Shown: positions 51,915 through 63,787, counted from the stretch's first letter. The stretch: DNA of 64,000 nucleotides from Terriglobia bacterium (GCA_020073345.1 JAIQFI010000017.1:38752-102751), one strand, 5' to 3'. Made by a program: numbers and translations. Notes: a model not told the origin generated them from the sequence alone.

Positions 51915-53141
51915 ATGCAGCGGTTCACGGGACTGCTGGGGCTGGTAGTCATCCTCTCCGTCGCGTACTTGTTTTCGAACAACCGCCGCGCGATTCGCCC
52001 GCGCGTCATCTACTGGGGTCTGGGACTGCAGTTTGGTTTCGCGTTCCTGGTCTTAAAGACTCCCGTCGCCGAGTGGTTCAGGACGCTAAGCAGCGGGGTC
52101 AACAGCATGCTCGGCTATGCCATCGAAGGCAGCAGGTTTGTCTTCGGCGACAAGCTCGGCGCGCCCAACGACCAGTTCGGCACGGTGTTCGCCTTTCAGG
52201 TTCTGCCGATCGTCATCTTCATCGCGTCCTTCTTCGCGATCCTCTATTACCTGGGAGTCATGCAGGTGTTCGTGCGCGGCATGGCGGTCCTCATGCAGCG
52301 CGTGATGGGCACCAGCGGCGCCGAATCCACCAGCGTCGCCGCCAGCATCTTCATGGGGCAGACGGAGGCGCCGTTGACGATCCGCCCGTTTTTGGCCGGG
52401 CTGACACAAAGCGAGCTGTTCACCATCATGACCAGCGGGATGGCGCACGTGTCCGGTGCGGTGATGGCGGCCTACGTCCTGATCGCGCATGTCGAGATAC
52501 GGCATTTGCTGACGGCGGTGATCATGACATCGCCGGCAACACTGATGCTGGCCAAGGTCCTGATGCCCGAAACTGAAAAGCCCGCGACCATGGGCGGAGT
52601 CAAGATCGAAATCGAGAAACCCGGCGTCAACATCATCGATGCGGCTTCGCGCGGCGCGTCCGACGGACTGCATCTTGCGCTGAACATCGGGGCGATGCTG
52701 ATCGCCTTCATCGGGCTGATTGCGATGCTGAACGGAGGCATCCAGGCGCTCCACGCCACGCGTTATTTCGGATGGCTGCCGGATTCGATGCAGGGCATCT
52801 TGGGTCGAATTTTCGCGCCCATCGCCTGGCTGCTCGGAGTCAAATGGAACGACTGCGCCACGGTCGGAAATCTGCTGGGAACGCGGCTCATCTTGAATGA
52901 ATTCGTGGCATTCGTGGACCTGGGAAAAATCGGCGGCACGCTGGACACGAAGTCCTTCGTGATTGCGACGTACGCGCTGTGCGGCTTCGCCAACCTGAGC
53001 TCGGTCGCCATCCAAGTAGGCGGCATCGGCGCGCTGGCGCCTTCGAGGAAATCGGATTTGGCCCGGTTGGGCATGAAGGCGGTGGCGGCCGGGACCATGG
53101 CGAATTTCATGTCGGCCTGTATCGCGGGGATGCTGTTGTGA
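51915..53141 (+). CDS. nupC: Concentrative nucleoside transporter (NupC family)
   Basis: 408 residues from ATG 51915. An all-helical membrane protein: FTGLLGLVVILSVAYLFSNN, FQVLPIVIFIASFFAILYYL, GVMQVFVRGMAVLMQRVMGT, SGAESTSVAASIFMGQTEAP, LIRPFL-type IRPFLAGLTQSELFTIMTSG and LGTRLILNEFVAF are the CNT motifs. It imports nucleosides driven by H+ or Na+. It follows the pyrimidine phosphorylase by 15 bp and its stop overlaps the purine phosphorylase start. Confidence 0.93.
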   Translation: MQRFTGLLGLVVILSVAYLFSNNRRAIRPRVIYWGLGLQFGFAFLVLKTPVAEWFRTLSSGVNSMLGYAIEGSRFVFGDKLGAPNDQFGTVFAFQVLPIVIFIASFFAILYYLGVMQVFVRGMAVLMQRVMGTSGAESTSVAASIFMGQTEAPLTIRPFLAGLTQSELFTIMTSGMAHVSGAVMAAYVLIAHVEIRHLLTAVIMTSPATLMLAKVLMPETEKPATMGGVKIEIEKPGVNIIDAASRGASDGLHLALNIGAMLIAFIGLIAMLNGGIQALHATRYFGWLPDSMQGILGRIFAPIAWLLGVKWNDCATVGNLLGTRLILNEFVAFVDLGKIGGTLDTKSFVIATYALCGFANLSSVAIQVGGIGALAPSRKSDLARLGMKAVAAGTMANFMSACIAGMLL

Positions 53142-53893
53142 GCGTCGGCATCATACTCGGCAGCGGGTTAGGATGGTTCGCCGATACGCTCGAGAACCGC
53201 GTGGAAAAGCCCTACTCGGATATACCGGGTTGGCCGGTGTCGACGGCGATCGGTCACGCGGGCAAGCTGATGACCGGGCGGCTCGGGGAGATTGACGTAA
53301 TCGTCGCTGCCGGTCGCGCCCACTTGTACGAAGGCTATACGGCGCAACAGGTGGCGTACCCGATTCGCGAGCTGGCTTGGCGAGGCGTCACCAAGCTGGT
53401 GATCACCAATGCCGCTGGCGGGGTCAACATAAGCTACAAGCCCGGGGACCTGGTGCTGATTTCCGATCACATCAACCTGATGGGCGTGAATCCGCTGACC
53501 GGGCCCAACGATGAGTCGTTCGGTCCACGCTTTCCCGACATGAGTGAGGCGTACTCGAGCGCATATCGGGAGATCGCCAAGCACGCCGGAGCGGCCCTTG
53601 GCCTGACGCTCGCGGAGGGTGTTTACGCCGCCCTGCCCGGACCCAGCTACGAGACTCCTGCCGAGATCCGTTATCTGCGGACCATCGGCGCTGACCTGGT
53701 AGGCATGTCGACGGTTCCGGAAGTGATCGCGGCGAACCATATGGGGATCAAGGTACTCGGGATTTCGTGCGTGACCAATATGGCGGCGGGCATTCTGCCG
53801 CAAAAGCTGACCCACGAAGAAGTGATCGAGACCGGCGCCCGCGTCAAAGACACCCTGGCGGCGCTGCTGCGAGCGTTAATACCCCGCTTATAG
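53138..53893 (+). CDS. punA: Purine nucleoside phosphorylase (trimeric type)
   Basis: 251 residues. GTG start in a GTGA overlap with nupC. VGIILGSGLGWFADTLENRV (phosphate loop), VIVAAGRAHLYEGYTAQQV, VTKLVITNAAGGVNISYKPG and YAALPGPSYETPAEIRYLRT, and the base-binding GADLVGMSTVPEVIAANHMG are family hallmarks. It releases purine bases from nucleosides, matching the pyrimidine enzyme and transporter in the same operon. Ends 6 bp inside the convergent DUF1015 gene. Confidence 0.93.
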   Translation: MSVGIILGSGLGWFADTLENRVEKPYSDIPGWPVSTAIGHAGKLMTGRLGEIDVIVAAGRAHLYEGYTAQQVAYPIRELAWRGVTKLVITNAAGGVNISYKPGDLVLISDHINLMGVNPLTGPNDESFGPRFPDMSEAYSSAYREIAKHAGAALGLTLAEGVYAALPGPSYETPAEIRYLRTIGADLVGMSTVPEVIAANHMGIKVLGISCVTNMAAGILPQKLTHEEVIETGARVKDTLAALLRALIPRL

Positions 53894-55108
53894 CCGGTAG
53901 ATCGTCACGCCACTCAACAATTTCGGATAAAAGTCGGTCGACTTCTGCGGCATCACGCCGCCGGCGAAGGCGATCCGGGCCATCTCGTCGATCGGCGTGG
54001 GTTCCAGTAGAAACGCCGCCTGAGCGCCCTTTTCCCGGACTTCGGCCACCGCAGCGTTGACGCCGCGCACGTAGGTGATGTATCTCTCGTCGCGCACGGA
54101 CTCTTCGCTGATCCCTAGGAGACCACCGAGGATTTCCGTGTGCAGCACTGGCACATCCAGTTCACCTTCGCGGCGGGCCCGTTCCAGCACATATGACCGG
54201 CTGGCCGCGACCAGCCCGATGCGAACAGTTCCGCTGGGACCCTGCTCCGGCATCCCCTCACGAACGGACCATCCACTTGTGCGGGCTTTGGCCAGCAGCG
54301 CCGCGGCTTGGAACCCTTCCAAGTTCCGCAGCACGCGATGTGTGGCCAGGATCTTCAGCCCCGGCGAATACATATTGACGAAAGTCATCATCACGTATTC
54401 GGCGGCGGGCACACCCGGATTCTCATTGCGATAGGCCAGAGCCGTCTCGTAGCGATGATGCCCGTCGGCAATCAGGAGCTTCTTGTCGCTCATAAGCGCC
54501 GCCATGTGCCGGGTGGTCGCCTGATCCGTGATCGGCCACAGCCGGTGGCGGGCTTGGTACTCGTCCAGAACATCCAGCGCAGGTGCGCTCGCAGCGGTGG
54601 CTGTTTGTAAAAGTTGATCGACCGATCCTTCGCGATCCGGATACAACATGAAGATCTGCCCAAAGTGTCCGCGCGTGTGGCGCAGCAGTTCCAGGCGGTC
54701 TTTCTTGGGACCCGACAGCGTTTGCTCGTGCCGATACACCACGCCCGCCGAGTAATCCTCCACTTTGCCGAGCCCGATGAATCCCATGCGTGTAGCCCGC
54801 TCGGCGGTGTCAGGCACCGCGAAGTCCTGAAAGTAGGCGTAGAAACCCGGCTGCGGGTCCTGCGCCAGAATGCCGTCGCGGATCCATTCATCCAGATGCT
54901 TGGCTGCTCGCGTGTAGACGTTATCGGACGAGTTGTCCGCGCTGTGTCGCTCTCCGAGAATCACCCGCACCAGGTTGTAGGGACTTGCCGCGAGATATTT
55001 GGCCTGCATGGCAGGGTTGATCTTGTCGTAAGGCTGGGTGAGTAGGTGAGACGGATCGCCGACCTTGGACGTATAGCGATACGGTTGAAACGGTTTGAGG
55101 GTCGCCAA
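53888..55108 (-). CDS. DUF1015-family protein
   Basis: 406 residues: LKPFQPYRYTSKVGDPSHLL, TQPYDKINPAMQAKYLAASP and LIADGHHRYETALAYRNE are the family's conserved blocks; the HHRYET stretch may be a nucleotide or metal site. DUF1015 proteins have been linked to serine metabolism in some bacteria (SerK-like kinases); the match here is only at the family level. It is cytoplasmic. Confidence 0.88.
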   Translation of the reverse strand: MATLKPFQPYRYTSKVGDPSHLLTQPYDKINPAMQAKYLAASPYNLVRVILGERHSADNSSDNVYTRAAKHLDEWIRDGILAQDPQPGFYAYFQDFAVPDTAERATRMGFIGLGKVEDYSAGVVYRHEQTLSGPKKDRLELLRHTRGHFGQIFMLYPDREGSVDQLLQTATAASAPALDVLDEYQARHRLWPITDQATTRHMAALMSDKKLLIADGHHRYETALAYRNENPGVPAAEYVMMTFVNMYSPGLKILATHRVLRNLEGFQAAALLAKARTSGWSVREGMPEQGPSGTVRIGLVAASRSYVLERARREGELDVPVLHTEILGGLLGISEESVRDERYITYVRGVNAAVAEVREKGAQAAFLLEPTPIDEMARIAFAGGVMPQKSTDFYPKLLSGVTIYRL

Positions 55109-55130
55109 TACTCAGGATAGCGTCCGGGAG

Positions 55131-55598
55131 CTATTTAAGGTTGACGGCCGCGGTGCGCGCCGCCATCGGCGAGGTGATCGAGACCGCCCGCGGGCTCACC
55201 ACCGCTTGAGCGATCCACGGAGAGAAGAATTGCGACCGGAAATTTACGATGGTCACGCCCAGAGTCTCATCGTCGGGCCGATCGGCCGTGGGAGCCTGAT
55301 GGCGAACCACTACGTTCTCCGGCCGCAGTCCCAGAAACGTCTGTGCGCTCGCGCGAGGCGCCTCAGGTTGGTTGTAGAGCACCAGGTTGACGATGGGATC
55401 GCCCCCGGTCTCCTGATTCCACGGATGCACTACGCCCCAGCGCACCGCTGATCGCACTCGTTCCACCAGCGACTGGTGGGCGAACAGAACCTGCCCGCAG
55501 TCGATCACGCCCAGCAGCATCGTAAAGAAGACGAGGAGAACCAGAGTTGCCTCGACCATACTTTGTCCACGCTGTCGTTCCTTGAAACTTGCCCGCAC
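55131..55598 (-). CDS. TadE-like minor pilin
   Basis: 155 residues from GTG 55598; TTG at 55685 (TTGA overlap with the upstream stop) is the alternative and would add 29 residues. RGQSMVEATLVLLVFFTMLL is the TadE-type hydrophobic helix after a short basic start, with IDCGQVLFAHQSLVERVRSA following. It is a pseudopilin of the Tad system. Confidence 0.8.
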   Translation of the reverse strand: MRASFKERQRGQSMVEATLVLLVFFTMLLGVIDCGQVLFAHQSLVERVRSAVRWGVVHPWNQETGGDPIVNLVLYNQPEAPRASAQTFLGLRPENVVVRHQAPTADRPDDETLGVTIVNFRSQFFSPWIAQAVVSPRAVSITSPMAARTAAVNLK

Positions 55599-55681
55599 AA
55601 CGGAGCCTGGCGCGGCACCTGCCTGCCAATTTTCCAAACGATTGAAAGGCCGCGCCGGCCCTGTGCGGGCAAACAGTATTC

Positions 55682-56155
55682 TCAAGGCTCACTCTCCGAT
55701 GGGGCGAAGCGCCCTACGAATGGATACTCGACCGCCGGCCTCCCAGCGAAGCGAAACATTCCGAATGCGGCGTCCACGGTGTAATCGGCGACGGAGACGT
55801 TCACCTCCGCAGGTTTTCCGGATTCGTCCATGACCCACTCCACCTGTATCTGCTCCGGCTTCAGATGTACGACCTGAGGCACGGCGCCAGCCGCGGGACG
55901 GGCGTCGCCATACACCACCATGTTGCGGATTGCAGCTTTGCCTTTTTCGATGTCCTCTGGCGAGGCAGCCCGGTAGGTTCGCATGGCTGCGTAGCGCCCA
56001 CCATTGCCCACTGCTGTCACGAGTTCGTTGTAGATGTAAAACGTGTAGCCGAACTGCACTGTCCCCGCCAGGCACGATACCATCACGGCCGCCGAGACGG
56101 CGAGCTCGATCATGGCGTGGCCCTTCTGGTTTTGTCGTTGACCAGTGCGTCTCAT
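55682..56155 (-). CDS. TadE-like minor pilin
   Basis: 157 residues: KGHAMIELAVSAAVMVSCLA is the TadE helix, then GTVQFGYTFYIYNELVTAVG and NGGRYAAMRTY. The ATG overlaps the stop of the upstream TadG-like gene as ATGA. The beta-rich C-terminus is the extracellular part. It is the second of three pilin-like genes in a row. Confidence 0.85.
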   Translation of the reverse strand: MRRTGQRQNQKGHAMIELAVSAAVMVSCLAGTVQFGYTFYIYNELVTAVGNGGRYAAMRTYRAASPEDIEKGKAAIRNMVVYGDARPAAGAVPQVVHLKPEQIQVEWVMDESGKPAEVNVSVADYTVDAAFGMFRFAGRPAVEYPFVGRFAPSESEP

Positions 56156-56592
56156 TCGATCAGCCTCACAGGTTTTGCCGCGGCGACACTGTGCGCCGGC
56201 ACGGTGAACACTGCGGGTCCACCAACGGCGCGCAGGAACGTGATCTCGACTTGATTGTCGGGAGCAGCGACGCTGGCCCAGCTCTGTTTGTCCGGACTAA
56301 ACTCCACCCTCACGCCAGTGAACGCTTTGGTCCCCAGGTTCCAGCGCATGGGCAGCCGCGAAACGGCTTGACGCGCCCGATCCAATCCCGCATCGGTTCC
56401 GTCCAGCTTGGACGCGGCGGCCATGGCGGCGGCGTCTGTGAAAACCTGAGCTTCGTTCCGGGCGATATAGATGCGGCCGAAATCGAAAGCCAGGCCCATT
56501 ACGGCCAGCATCAGCACCATCGCCACGGACATTGCGATGAGGACAAATCCTCGTTCCCCTGGCCGTAAATGACACTGTTGGCGCACACGCAT
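56152..56592 (-). CDS. TadG-like pilus assembly protein
   Basis: 146 residues: RGFVLIAMSVAMVLMLAVMG, then FDFGRIYIARNEAQVFTDAA and AMAAASKLDGTDAGLDRARQ form the N-terminal helix and DAA-AxAA region of TadG (PF13400-like). Only the N-terminal half of a full TadG is present. It is probably made with the two TadE-like proteins and acts in Tad pilus assembly; the Flp pilin is 50 kb away. Confidence 0.82.
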   Translation of the reverse strand: MRVRQQCHLRPGERGFVLIAMSVAMVLMLAVMGLAFDFGRIYIARNEAQVFTDAAAMAAASKLDGTDAGLDRARQAVSRLPMRWNLGTKAFTGVRVEFSPDKQSWASVAAPDNQVEITFLRAVGGPAVFTVPAHSVAAAKPVRLIE

Positions 56593-56628
56593 CCCTGCAG
56601 GGGGGATCGGCAGAAACGCCTCGTTTAT

Positions 56629-57429
56629 TTAGGCGTGAACAGGTTGGTTGATGCGCGCTGGACGCCGCGCCCGCACTAGCAAAACCGCGCCCGCCGCGGC
56701 CAACCCGATCGCGATCCACTGCGTAATCGACAAGGGCAAGCCGAACGGGAGCGCCTGCTCGTGATTGCGCGTGAACTCGATGAAGAATCGCGTCACCGAA
56801 CTGACCACCAGGTACAATCCAATGATCTGGCCGGGCGCGTGTGGTCGCCCAAATCGCCAGTACAGAAATCCAAAGATCAGCGCTTCCGAGCCCGATTCGT
56901 ACAGTTGGGCGGGATGCAGCGCAATTTCGAGCGGGACTCCCGTGAGCGCGTAGGCCGCCGGATCGTGGAACTTCACCGCCCACGGCACTTTGGTTTCGAT
57001 TCCCCAGCAGCAGCCGGCGGCGAAGCACCCGACCTTGCCTATGGCATGTCCCAGCGCGAGTCCGGGAGCGAAAGCGTCCGAGGTGGCCAGCAACGGTAAT
57101 CCCTGGCTGCGCATATAGAGGACTGCGGTGACCAGCGCCAGAATCAGCCCGCCTTGAAAAACGCCGGCCGCCTGGAGCGTGGCCAGCGAAAATATATCGC
57201 CGGGATCCGACGCGTAGTGGCGCCAGTCAAACACGATCATCAGGATCTTGGCCCCCAGCATGCCGGCCAGGGCCACGTAAACCGCCAGATTCGTGATCCC
57301 CTCGGCGTTCAGGCCGCTGCGGCGCCCCAGGCGGACCGTGATCGCAAGCCCAGCCAGAAAGGCCAGGGCAACCATCACACCGTAGGTCGGCAGGTAAAAG
57401 CTTCCGATGGAGATTAGTTTCGGGAACAC
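56629..57429 (-). CDS. lgt: Prolipoprotein diacylglyceryl transferase
   Basis: 266 residues, about seven membrane helices. YGVMVALAFLAGLAITVRLG, the GHAIGKVGCFAAGCCWG loop with the key histidine, VPWAVKFHDPAAYALTGVPL and LHPAQLYESGSEALIFGFLY are Lgt motifs. It attaches diacylglycerol from phosphatidylglycerol to the lipobox cysteine of prolipoproteins at the inner membrane. It diverges from the SecM-position ORF 50 bp away. Confidence 0.9.
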   Translation of the reverse strand: MFPKLISIGSFYLPTYGVMVALAFLAGLAITVRLGRRSGLNAEGITNLAVYVALAGMLGAKILMIVFDWRHYASDPGDIFSLATLQAAGVFQGGLILALVTAVLYMRSQGLPLLATSDAFAPGLALGHAIGKVGCFAAGCCWGIETKVPWAVKFHDPAAYALTGVPLEIALHPAQLYESGSEALIFGFLYWRFGRPHAPGQIIGLYLVVSSVTRFFIEFTRNHEQALPFGLPLSITQWIAIGLAAAGAVLLVRARRPARINQPVHA

Positions 57430-57479
57430 TCTGCTTCTAGATTATCACTCGTGCTAAGATCGGCAATGGAAGGACTTCC

Positions 57480-57800
57480 GTGCGATTCGGGCGAATAATT
57501 CTGGTAACGTTGGCTCCGCTGCTTGGCCTGTCGGCCATTTCTGCGGCTATGACCGCGGGACCCGCCGTATCGAACGAGCACAAGTCGAATTCCCTGACTC
57601 GCCTGCTGCTGTCGGTGGTGACGCCGATGGCCGAATCGTCGGCGTTAAATGCACAGACGGAGCGCTCTTCGCCGCAAGCGGTTTTACCGATCGCGGCCCT
57701 GGCCGAAACTCCTCTCAAGCACTCGCTCTGGATGGTGTCGAGCCAGACCGTCGATCCCTTCTCTCCCCGCTCGCAACATCTCTCCCAACTTCGCTGCTGA
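57480..57800 (+). CDS. Small secreted leader protein upstream of secA (SecM-position ORF)
   Basis: 106 residues, GTG start with GGAAGGA 5 bases upstream. A signal peptide ([20 protein letters not shown], then SAAMTAG), a polar middle and the C-terminus [16 protein letters not shown]. It ends 64 bp before the secA start. In enterobacteria the secreted arrest peptide SecM has exactly this place and controls secA translation. TCTCCC at 57762-57767 and 57781-57786, within this gene, can pair with GGGAGG (57852-57857) of the secA ribosome site. Arrest itself cannot be judged from sequence; no RAPP-type motif is seen. Confidence 0.65.
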   Translation: MRFGRIILVTLAPLLGLSAISAAMTAGPAVSNEHKSNSLTRLLLSVVTPMAESSALNAQTERSSPQAVLPIAALAETPLKHSLWMVSSQTVDPFSPRSQHLSQLRC

Positions 57801-57864
57801 ACCCGGGTCAACCCGCAACCCGAACGTAATTCAATCGCAGTCTGAAAAAAAGGGAGGTTCGATT

Positions 57865-60764
<2,900 letters not shown>

Positions 60765-60780
<16 letters not shown>

Positions 60781-61739
60781 TCCTCTTATGGGCGGCGCTA
60801 CTGCCCCTGGGCGCGGCGATCTTGCCGGACCAGATCGGCGATTTTGCCAGGGGCGAAACCAAGTCGCTCGCGGCGCAGGATGCCGCGCTTTATCAGGAAT
60901 TCGGGTACATCTCCGCCGAGCAGGCTCAATACACGGCACCGGGAAAACGTTTTACAGCCTCCGCCTGGCGCCTCCGCGATTCCACTGGCGCTTTGGGACT
61001 CTTTGAAACGCGTCGTCCAGCCGACGCCGCCCCGGCGAAGCTGACAGCTCTTTTTGCGAAAACACCGGATGGCGCGGTTTTTGCCTACGGAAACTACGTT
61101 TTTCAGGTTTCCGGCGACGTCCCGGAACAAAAGGACCTGGAATTGCTTTTTGCCCAGCTCCCCCAGCTGGACAACGCGCCCCTACCCGCCCTGGCAAGTA
61201 ATCTTCCACAGGACGGGCTGATCCCCAATTCCGAGCGGTATATCCTCGGTCCGGCTTCCCTGGCCCGCTTTGAGCCCAGGATCTCCCCGTCTCTGGCGGC
61301 CTTCCACCTCGGGACGGAAGCCCAATTGGGGCGCTACAGAACGCCCAAAGGCGACCTGAGCCTAGCCATTTTCAGCTACCCGACCCCCAATATCGCCCGC
61401 GAGCGGCAGGAGGAGTTCTTGAAACTCCCTGGTACTATCGCCAAACGGAGCGGTCCGCTGGTGGGCGTAATTGTGCAGCCGCCCGACCCGGACGCCGCCG
61501 AACGGGTGCTGGCCGGGGTCCAGTATGCGGGAAATCTCACGCTGAATGAGAAGGTTCCGGTTAATGAAGGACTGGTTCTGTACAAGCTGTTTCTCAACGT
61601 TTTCGTACTCACGGGGGTACTGGGTGGCCTCAGCATCATCGTCGGAATAGGCTTCGGAGGCTTCCGAGTCATCCGCCGAAAGTTCGCAAAGCCCGGCCAC
61701 GACGACCCCTTCCAGCTGCTTCGGATCGGGGATAAGTAA
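60765..61739 (+). CDS. DUF6599-like membrane-anchored protein
   Basis: 324 residues from ATG 60765, overlapping the secA end by 16 bp. Signal [60 protein letters not shown], and a C-terminal membrane helix at about 285-305 ([20 protein letters not shown]). The pattern ([10 protein letters not shown]...ATAWRLxDATGAYG) is frequent in Acidobacteria. Function unknown; the secA overlap may only reflect tight packing. Confidence 0.75.
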
Positions 61740-61890
61740 GCCTTGACGTTCCGCACCCTTAGAGGGAAAGCAGAGCGCGGATGGATCGGAATAATGACAG
61801 CTTTTCCACAAACAGCCCACTTTGGTATTGTGCGGCAAGTCACATAGATTCAGACTGTTAAGGTTAGAATCTCGAGTGAACTTTTTTCCC
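61740..61890. other. Gap before the RNA promoter, no gene seen
   Basis: About 150 bp without a credible frame. AT-rich runs occur in 61860-61890, immediately before the TTGACT hexamer. Confidence 0.5.
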
Positions 61891-61919
61891 TTGACTTCAT
61901 CTGCTCCACGCCCTAATAT
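61891..61919 (+). promoter_or_regulatory. Strong sigma-70-like promoter of the RNA at 61926
   Basis: TTGACT (61891-61896), 17-bp spacer, TAATAT (61914-61919). Nearly the consensus, with an expected start near 61926. It is the best sigma-70-type promoter in the window. Confidence 0.75.
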
Positions 61920-61925
61920 CCAAGT

Positions 61926-62035
61926 CACAACCAGGTTTTGGCGGTTGCGAAACCGTCGAATCTGATTCTCCCATGTACATCACCCCGCGAGAGCGGGGAG
62001 GCGTAAATGCTCACCCTCGGGTGAGCATTTTCGTT
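61926..62035 (+). ncRNA. Candidate small RNA or cis-regulatory leader with GNRA hairpins
   Basis: Between the promoter and the terminator, about 110 bases form hairpins CGGTT-GCGA-AACCG (61942-61955) and CCCCGC-GAGA-GCGGGG (61983-61998), each with a GNRA tetraloop, then the terminator hairpin. No known riboswitch or sRNA consensus is recognised. The DUF169 gene starts 37 bases after the T-tail, so it could be a terminator-controlled leader or an independent sRNA. A candidate only; the class is unknown. Confidence 0.55.
62005..62035 (+). terminator. Intrinsic terminator of the candidate RNA
   Basis: An 11-bp stem AAATGCTCACC (62005-62015) with GGTGAGCATTT (62020-62030) closes a CTCG loop, followed by TTTTCGTTTT. 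It lies 42 bases before the DUF169 start. Confidence 0.85.
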
Positions 62036-62071
62036 TTCCAGGGGTTTAGGTCCCCGGTGTACCATGAATCC

Positions 62072-62821
62072 ATGCCTTCCTACCTTGCTCTTGCCCAAAC
62101 TCTGACCGACGCCCTGCACTTGGAGCGTCCGCCGGTGGCCGTCTGCTTCGCCGACGCGGTTCCCACCGGGGTGAAGCATTTTACCGGCTCGGTCCCGGCT
62201 GGATGCCGCTTCTGGCAGGAGGCTGAGAACGGGGTGTTCGCCACCGTGCCGCACGACCACGACCTGTGCGGAGTGGGGATCTATACGCACAACCTGGATG
62301 CGTCGCCCGCGGCGCAAAAAGACCTGGGCGATGCGCTCAAAGTATTCGCCGATCTGGGCTATGTGCGCGAACAGGATATTCCGCTCATTCCGGTTCTCAA
62401 GAACCGTCCCCAGGCGGTCATTTACGGTCCCCTGAGCCAGGTTCCCCTGCCCCCGGATGTAGTGCTGCTGTTCGTGAATGCGGATCAAACGTTGATACTT
62501 TCCGAAGCTTCGCAGCAGCTTGAGGGCGGCTTGCCTCCGGCCATGGGACGGCCGGCGTGCGCGGTGGTGCCGCAAGCTCTGAATCACAATCAGACTGCGC
62601 TCAGCCTGGGATGCTGCGGCGCGCGCGCGTATCTCGATATTCTGACGCCGGGCGTCGCCGTGTACGCGATTCCAGGAAAGAAACTCGAGGCGTTCACCGA
62701 ACGGGCAGCGGCGCTGGCCAAGGCGAATTCGATCCTGACGGCGTTTCACACGTTGCGCCGGAAAGACGTGGAGGCAGGCAAGCATCCGAGCGTTCAGGAA
62801 TCGCTGGCCGCGATGAGCTAG
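62072..62821 (+). CDS. DUF169-family protein
   Basis: 249 residues from ATG 62072 (a longer reading through 61973 would run through the terminator). PPVAVCFADAVPTGVKHF, AGCRFWQEAENGVFATV, DLCGVGIYTHNLDASP and SLGCCGARAYLDI carry the DUF169 cysteines and VxxALN-like region; the family is of unknown function, often near molybdate- or methane-linked genes in archaea, but nothing like that is here. Its leader contains the RNA described above. Confidence 0.82.
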   Translation: MPSYLALAQTLTDALHLERPPVAVCFADAVPTGVKHFTGSVPAGCRFWQEAENGVFATVPHDHDLCGVGIYTHNLDASPAAQKDLGDALKVFADLGYVREQDIPLIPVLKNRPQAVIYGPLSQVPLPPDVVLLFVNADQTLILSEASQQLEGGLPPAMGRPACAVVPQALNHNQTALSLGCCGARAYLDILTPGVAVYAIPGKKLEAFTERAAALAKANSILTAFHTLRRKDVEAGKHPSVQESLAAMS

Positions 62822-62843
62822 GCGAAGAAACCAGGAGGTTGTT

Positions 62844-63068
62844 ATGGAAGTAAATCTTTCAGCGGAGCTTGAAGCCAAACTGAAGCGCAAGGCTGCCGAG
62901 CAAGGCCGCGATAGTCAATCCTTGGTACGTGAGGCGGTTGAGCGTTTGGTCAGCTATGACGAGTGGTTTATCAACGAAGTTGAAAAAGGCTTGGCCGCTG
63001 CCGAACGCGGCGAGTTCGTTGATCACGAGGAAGTCGGCAAGCTGATCGACGGCCGTTTTCCCGGCTGA
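62844..63068 (+). CDS. parD: ParD/RHH-type antitoxin
   Basis: 74 residues: MEVNLSAELEAKLKRKAAEQ, DSQSLVREAVERLVSYDEWF and EVEKGLAAAERGEFVDHEEV, a ribbon-helix-helix DNA-binding end with a C-terminal toxin-neutralising helix. AGGAGG 6 bases upstream. Its stop overlaps the next start by 1 base (TGATG). The toxin it should neutralise is frameshifted. Confidence 0.85.
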   Translation: MEVNLSAELEAKLKRKAAEQGRDSQSLVREAVERLVSYDEWFINEVEKGLAAAERGEFVDHEEVGKLIDGRFPG

Positions 63069-63345
63069 TGCGCATTCGCTGGACCCAGCCGGCCACGCAA
63101 GACCTTACGAACATTTGCGCCTACATCGAAGAACGCGACACGTCCGCGGCTGCCCGACGCCTTGCCCTTCTTATTTATCGAAGCGTCACGTCGCTCAACA
63201 AGTTTCCACACCGGGGGCGGATCGGACCAAGGCGGACACCCGAGAACTCGTGATGACTAACCTGCCCTACGTGGTGATCTATCGCGTCGGCGAAAACGTC
63301 GTCGAGGTTATCAGAATCCTACACGGCGCGCAGGACTGGCCGTAG
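63068..63345 (+). pseudogene. parE: ParE-like toxin, frameshifted
   Basis: The first frame reads MRIRWTQPATQDLTNICAYI and continues to SLNKFPHRGRIGPRRTPENS, stopping at 63253. The proper C-terminus, ADTRELVMTNLPYVVIYRV and NVVEVIRILHGAQDWP, is in the frame one base earlier. A 1-base loss between the AGG and CGG codons near 63230 would explain this; the ParE layout (RxPATQDL...PHRGR...TRELV...LHGAQ) is otherwise complete. Either the toxin is dead, or a -1 frameshift or a sequencing error is involved. Confidence 0.75.
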
Positions 63346-63432
63346 AGACACACTACAGATCGCCGTGGGTTTGGCCGAATGCAGGAGCAGGTTCGCAAGT
63401 GTTAACATCGCAAGTGAACCAACCCACTTCGC

Positions 63433-63526
63433 GGAGAGGTGGCTGAGTGGTCGAAAGCAGCGGTTTGCTAAACCGTCGAACGGACTTAAATCTGTTCCGG
63501 GGGTTCGAATCCCCCCCTCTCCGCCA
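63433..63526 (+). tRNA. tRNA-Ser (GCT)
   Basis: GGAGAGG pairs with CCTCTCC (acceptor), the anticodon loop TTGCTAA gives GCT, there is a long variable arm, GGTTCGAATCC T-arm and an encoded CCA. The length of 94 is right for serine. Confidence 0.97.
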
Positions 63527-63787
63527 GAACTAAATTCTCAGGCAGCCTGAATTTCTGAAGCCGCTACCGCACCGCGCTGCCCGTGAAGGTGCGCACCGAG
63601 CGAAGAATCCGCGCCCATGATTGCAAAGCGGCCAGGGCGCGGGGCGAATTATTGCGGTATCGCGGACTGATCTTGCTTCAACTCCCCGGGTTTGCCATGC
63701 ACTCGTTGATACGCCGCTTTGAAGAACACCTTGTCCCAGAGTATTTCGGACATCGTGAGCGGACCTTGCCGGGGTACAAGGTCGAGC
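63527..63787. other. Gap between tRNA-Ser and IS66 end, no convincing gene
   Basis: The frames on both strands (for instance 63583-63903 plus) carry no recognised motif and read across the IS66 end. The region could be residue of an older insertion at the tRNA. Confidence 0.5.

Noticed and set aside
61925..62890. Minus-strand frame of 321 codons
   Set aside because: Antisense to the DUF169 gene and crossing the terminator; no motif.
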